Shown here one piece after another: positions 4,966-6,239 of a stretch of DNA of 6,239 bases. The stretch is from Opitutia bacterium (GTDB lineage Bacteria > Verrucomicrobiota > Verrucomicrobiia > Opitutales > JANYEO01), in NCBI GenBank assembly GCA_025363025.1, contig JANYEO010000236.1, forward strand, positions 1 to 6,239, written 5' to 3'. A model generated the notes under the pieces. It saw only the letters and a list, made by a program, of their open reading frames with translations. It was not told the DNA's origin and did not search any database. The first letter of the stretch is position 1. Each line of letters opens with the position of its first letter. The position numbers and the translations under genes were made by a program.

Positions 4966-5745
4966 CTAGAAAAAAGATTTTAAGGACTTTAACGCATCGG
5001 TTGCATTCTCAAGGACTTTTGAAGCTCCTTTGTCTAAAGGTCCCGAAAAATCGCGTAAATCTGCAGGTAGGCCTTCTTTTAATGCGTCCCCCAAAAAGGA
5101 TACACCCGACTTTGAAAGCGCCAAGGTAACAGGGAGCATAACATCAGCGACACTCGAAACATTTTTTAAATCTAAATCAAGGTTCACTTTATAATCTGTA
5201 GTTTTTGCGGAACCCCCAGTGTAGTCGAGTTTATGTACTGTGCCGATTCGCAAGACCAAGTGCTTGATTAGTAGCTTGGGGGATGCCGACTCTTTTGTTT
5301 TTGTGGTTTTTTTGTCTGACTCTGTCTGAGTAGGCGTCCCTTGAAATCCTTCCATAAAGGCGTCGATATTGACTTCTCCGGTTGCAGTCTTCACCCAGGA
5401 CATTTCGGGAATATCAAGCACCAGGCGTTCAATTTCCTTCGTATCGGTCGCGAGTGACATTGGATTTAGATGTAAGGAGAACTCCTTCAGCATCAAAAGA
5501 TGGGGTTCATGAAAGCGCGTTGGGTTCTCTATATTAAGCCCCCATAGATCAACTTCTCCTAAAAAAAGATTGAGGTGTGAGCGGGTGATTGTAGTTGGAA
5601 AGTCCGTTCGGTGGGAAAGGTATTTTTCCGCCAAAAAGGGGACATAAAAGCCGGCCAAGGCCACAGCCAATACCACTAATATGACAAGGCCGATAACTAA
5701 TGAAAGCAGCCACTGAATAGGTTTGAAGATAATATTGAGAAGCAT
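4966..5745 (-). CDS. AsmA-like (TAM/DUF748-type) membrane-anchored envelope protein
   Basis: This is a 259-residue protein with one strong N-terminal transmembrane helix (about 11-34) and no cleavage site, so an inner-membrane anchor with the rest periplasmic. Residues ~48-130 have the AsmA-like repeat pattern: a membrane-proximal TTITRSHLNLFLGEVDLWGLNIENP, then an alternating beta pattern with LHLNPMSL and IERLVLDIPEMSWVKTATGEVNID. A low-complexity Thr/Lys/Ser/Glu linker spans ~137-156, followed by further beta-like sequence (159-195) and an amphipathic C-terminal helix (~236-259). Large AsmA relatives form long bridges that carry lipids across the periplasm; this one is much shorter, so a simple transport-bridge role is uncertain. 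It begins 26 nt after manA on the same strand and is probably co-transcribed with it. No Shine-Dalgarno is seen at the ATG (5745). The family call is moderate. Confidence 0.68.
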   Translation of the reverse strand: MLLNIIFKPIQWLLSLVIGLVILVVLAVALAGFYVPFLAEKYLSHRTDFPTTITRSHLNLFLGEVDLWGLNIENPTRFHEPHLLMLKEFSLHLNPMSLATDTKEIERLVLDIPEMSWVKTATGEVNIDAFMEGFQGTPTQTESDKKTTKTKESASPKLLIKHLVLRIGTVHKLDYTGGSAKTTDYKVNLDLDLKNVSSVADVMLPVTLALSKSGVSFLGDALKEGLPADLRDFSGPLDKGASKVLENATDALKSLKSFF

Positions 5746-5771
5746 GATGATTTATAGGTAATGAAAGGAGG

Positions 5772-6239
5772 TTAAGCAAATTGATCCGTAATGAGTATGC
5801 GGGTTTCTGCCCTGGCAACAGACTTAAAAGCCTCTGCATAAGGGATGAGGACGTTATCGCCTTTTTTTAAGACTATAGTGGTATCTTCTATTTTTAGCAA
5901 TCCTTGAACCACGGAAAGCACGCGAGCGGATTCACAGGCGGGAAAGGCGGGACCAGGGCCACCTTTTTGCAAATGATATTGCATAACCCGAAACTCAGGG
6001 CAGTTAACCCATTCCCCATTGGAACCCTTAGGCGAAGGCAGTAAAGTGGGTTCATAATCCTGAAAATGAGTACAGGCCAATGTTTCCGCTATATGCAAAG
6101 CCCGCGGCTTCCCGTCAAAGCCAACCCGGCCCCAATCGTAGGCACGGTACGTTGTATCTGAATTTTGCTGGATTTCTAATATTAAATTCCCGGCATCAAT
6201 AGCGTGCAGCCGCCCACTGGGGATAAAGCACGCATCTCC
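5772..6239 (-). CDS. manA: mannose-6-phosphate isomerase, type I, C-terminal part (5' end outside window)
   Basis: The frame is open from the right edge to a TAA at 5774-5772, showing 155 residues. The visible start GDACFIPSGRLHAI is the type I PMI cupin motif, whose His (visible residue 12) is a zinc ligand. The signature EIQQNSDTTYRAYDWGR follows at 22-38, with the catalytic Arg at visible residue 32. A C-terminal cupin-like domain runs from ~80 to the end. The reaction is reversible conversion of mannose 6-phosphate and fructose 6-phosphate in the cytosol, feeding GDP-mannose synthesis or mannose use. The length after the signature suits the short, Bacillus-like form of the enzyme. An internal ATG at 6098 is not the start, because homology continues upstream of it to the edge. 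The AsmA-like gene follows after 26 nt. The fructose 6-phosphate product links it to the phosphofructokinase step, though that homologue here may be inactive. Confidence 0.93.
   Translation of the reverse strand, partial: GDACFIPSGRLHAIDAGNLILEIQQNSDTTYRAYDWGRVGFDGKPRALHIAETLACTHFQDYEPTLLPSPKGSNGEWVNCPEFRVMQYHLQKGGPGPAFPACESARVLSVVQGLLKIEDTTIVLKKGDNVLIPYAEAFKSVARAETRILITDQFA

Noticed and set aside
5549..5839. 96-residue minus-strand frame
   Set aside because: It overlaps the AsmA-like gene and the end of manA in another frame and has no coherent domain pattern.
5772..6098. A separate 108-residue protein starting at 6098
   Set aside because: Type I PMI homology continues in frame upstream of this ATG to the window edge, so it is an internal methionine of manA.

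Overview
The window looks like ordinary chromosome from a Gram-negative bacterium, most likely a member of Verrucomicrobiota (Opitutae/Puniceicoccales-like). This placement is an inference. It rests on the style of the pyrophosphate-type phosphofructokinase homologue, on TGTTC half-sites at lexA, on the envelope proteins (DsbD-like, AsmA-like), and on the general lack of Shine-Dalgarno sequences. No rRNA, tRNA, insertion sequence or CRISPR array is visible.

Layout. Positions 1-2069 are a minus-strand run: lexA (SOS repressor), an HPr phosphocarrier, a small one-helix membrane protein and the N-terminal half of a DsbD-family thiol:disulfide interchange protein that leaves the window at position 1. 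A strong promoter lies directly before lexA, so close that the lexA mRNA may be leaderless. It carries two TGTTC half-sites in the same orientation. Divergent from lexA are a small three-helix membrane protein resembling DUF805 (2241-2582) and a 415-residue phosphofructokinase homologue (2666-3913), which ends in a clear hairpin terminator (3941-3973). The phosphofructokinase copy has lost several residues expected for phosphate and phosphoryl-donor binding and may be a non-catalytic paralogue.

Positions 3974-4494 contain no protein gene but are dense in secondary structure. There are evenly spaced 7-bp operator-like repeats, a plausible promoter, a long-range closing stem, a 10-bp perfect stem, a 112-nt three-segment hairpin, and a terminator with U-tracts on both strands. 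I read this as an unrecognised structured non-coding RNA of about 410 nt on the plus strand. It is the most interesting object in the window.

Positions 4495-6239 are again minus-strand: the C-terminal half of a type I mannose-6-phosphate isomerase entering from the right edge, an AsmA-like membrane-anchored protein 26 nt behind it, and a dimeric all-alpha dUTPase. The dUTPase is separated from the AsmA-like gene by 99 nt holding several inverted repeats, one of which can enclose the dUTPase start codon.

Functionally the genes are a housekeeping mixture: DNA-damage control and nucleotide-pool sanitation (LexA, dUTPase), sugar-phosphate metabolism and its PTS-type control (HPr, phosphofructokinase homologue, ManA), and envelope proteins (DsbD-like, AsmA-like, small membrane proteins). 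Nothing suggests a recently acquired island.
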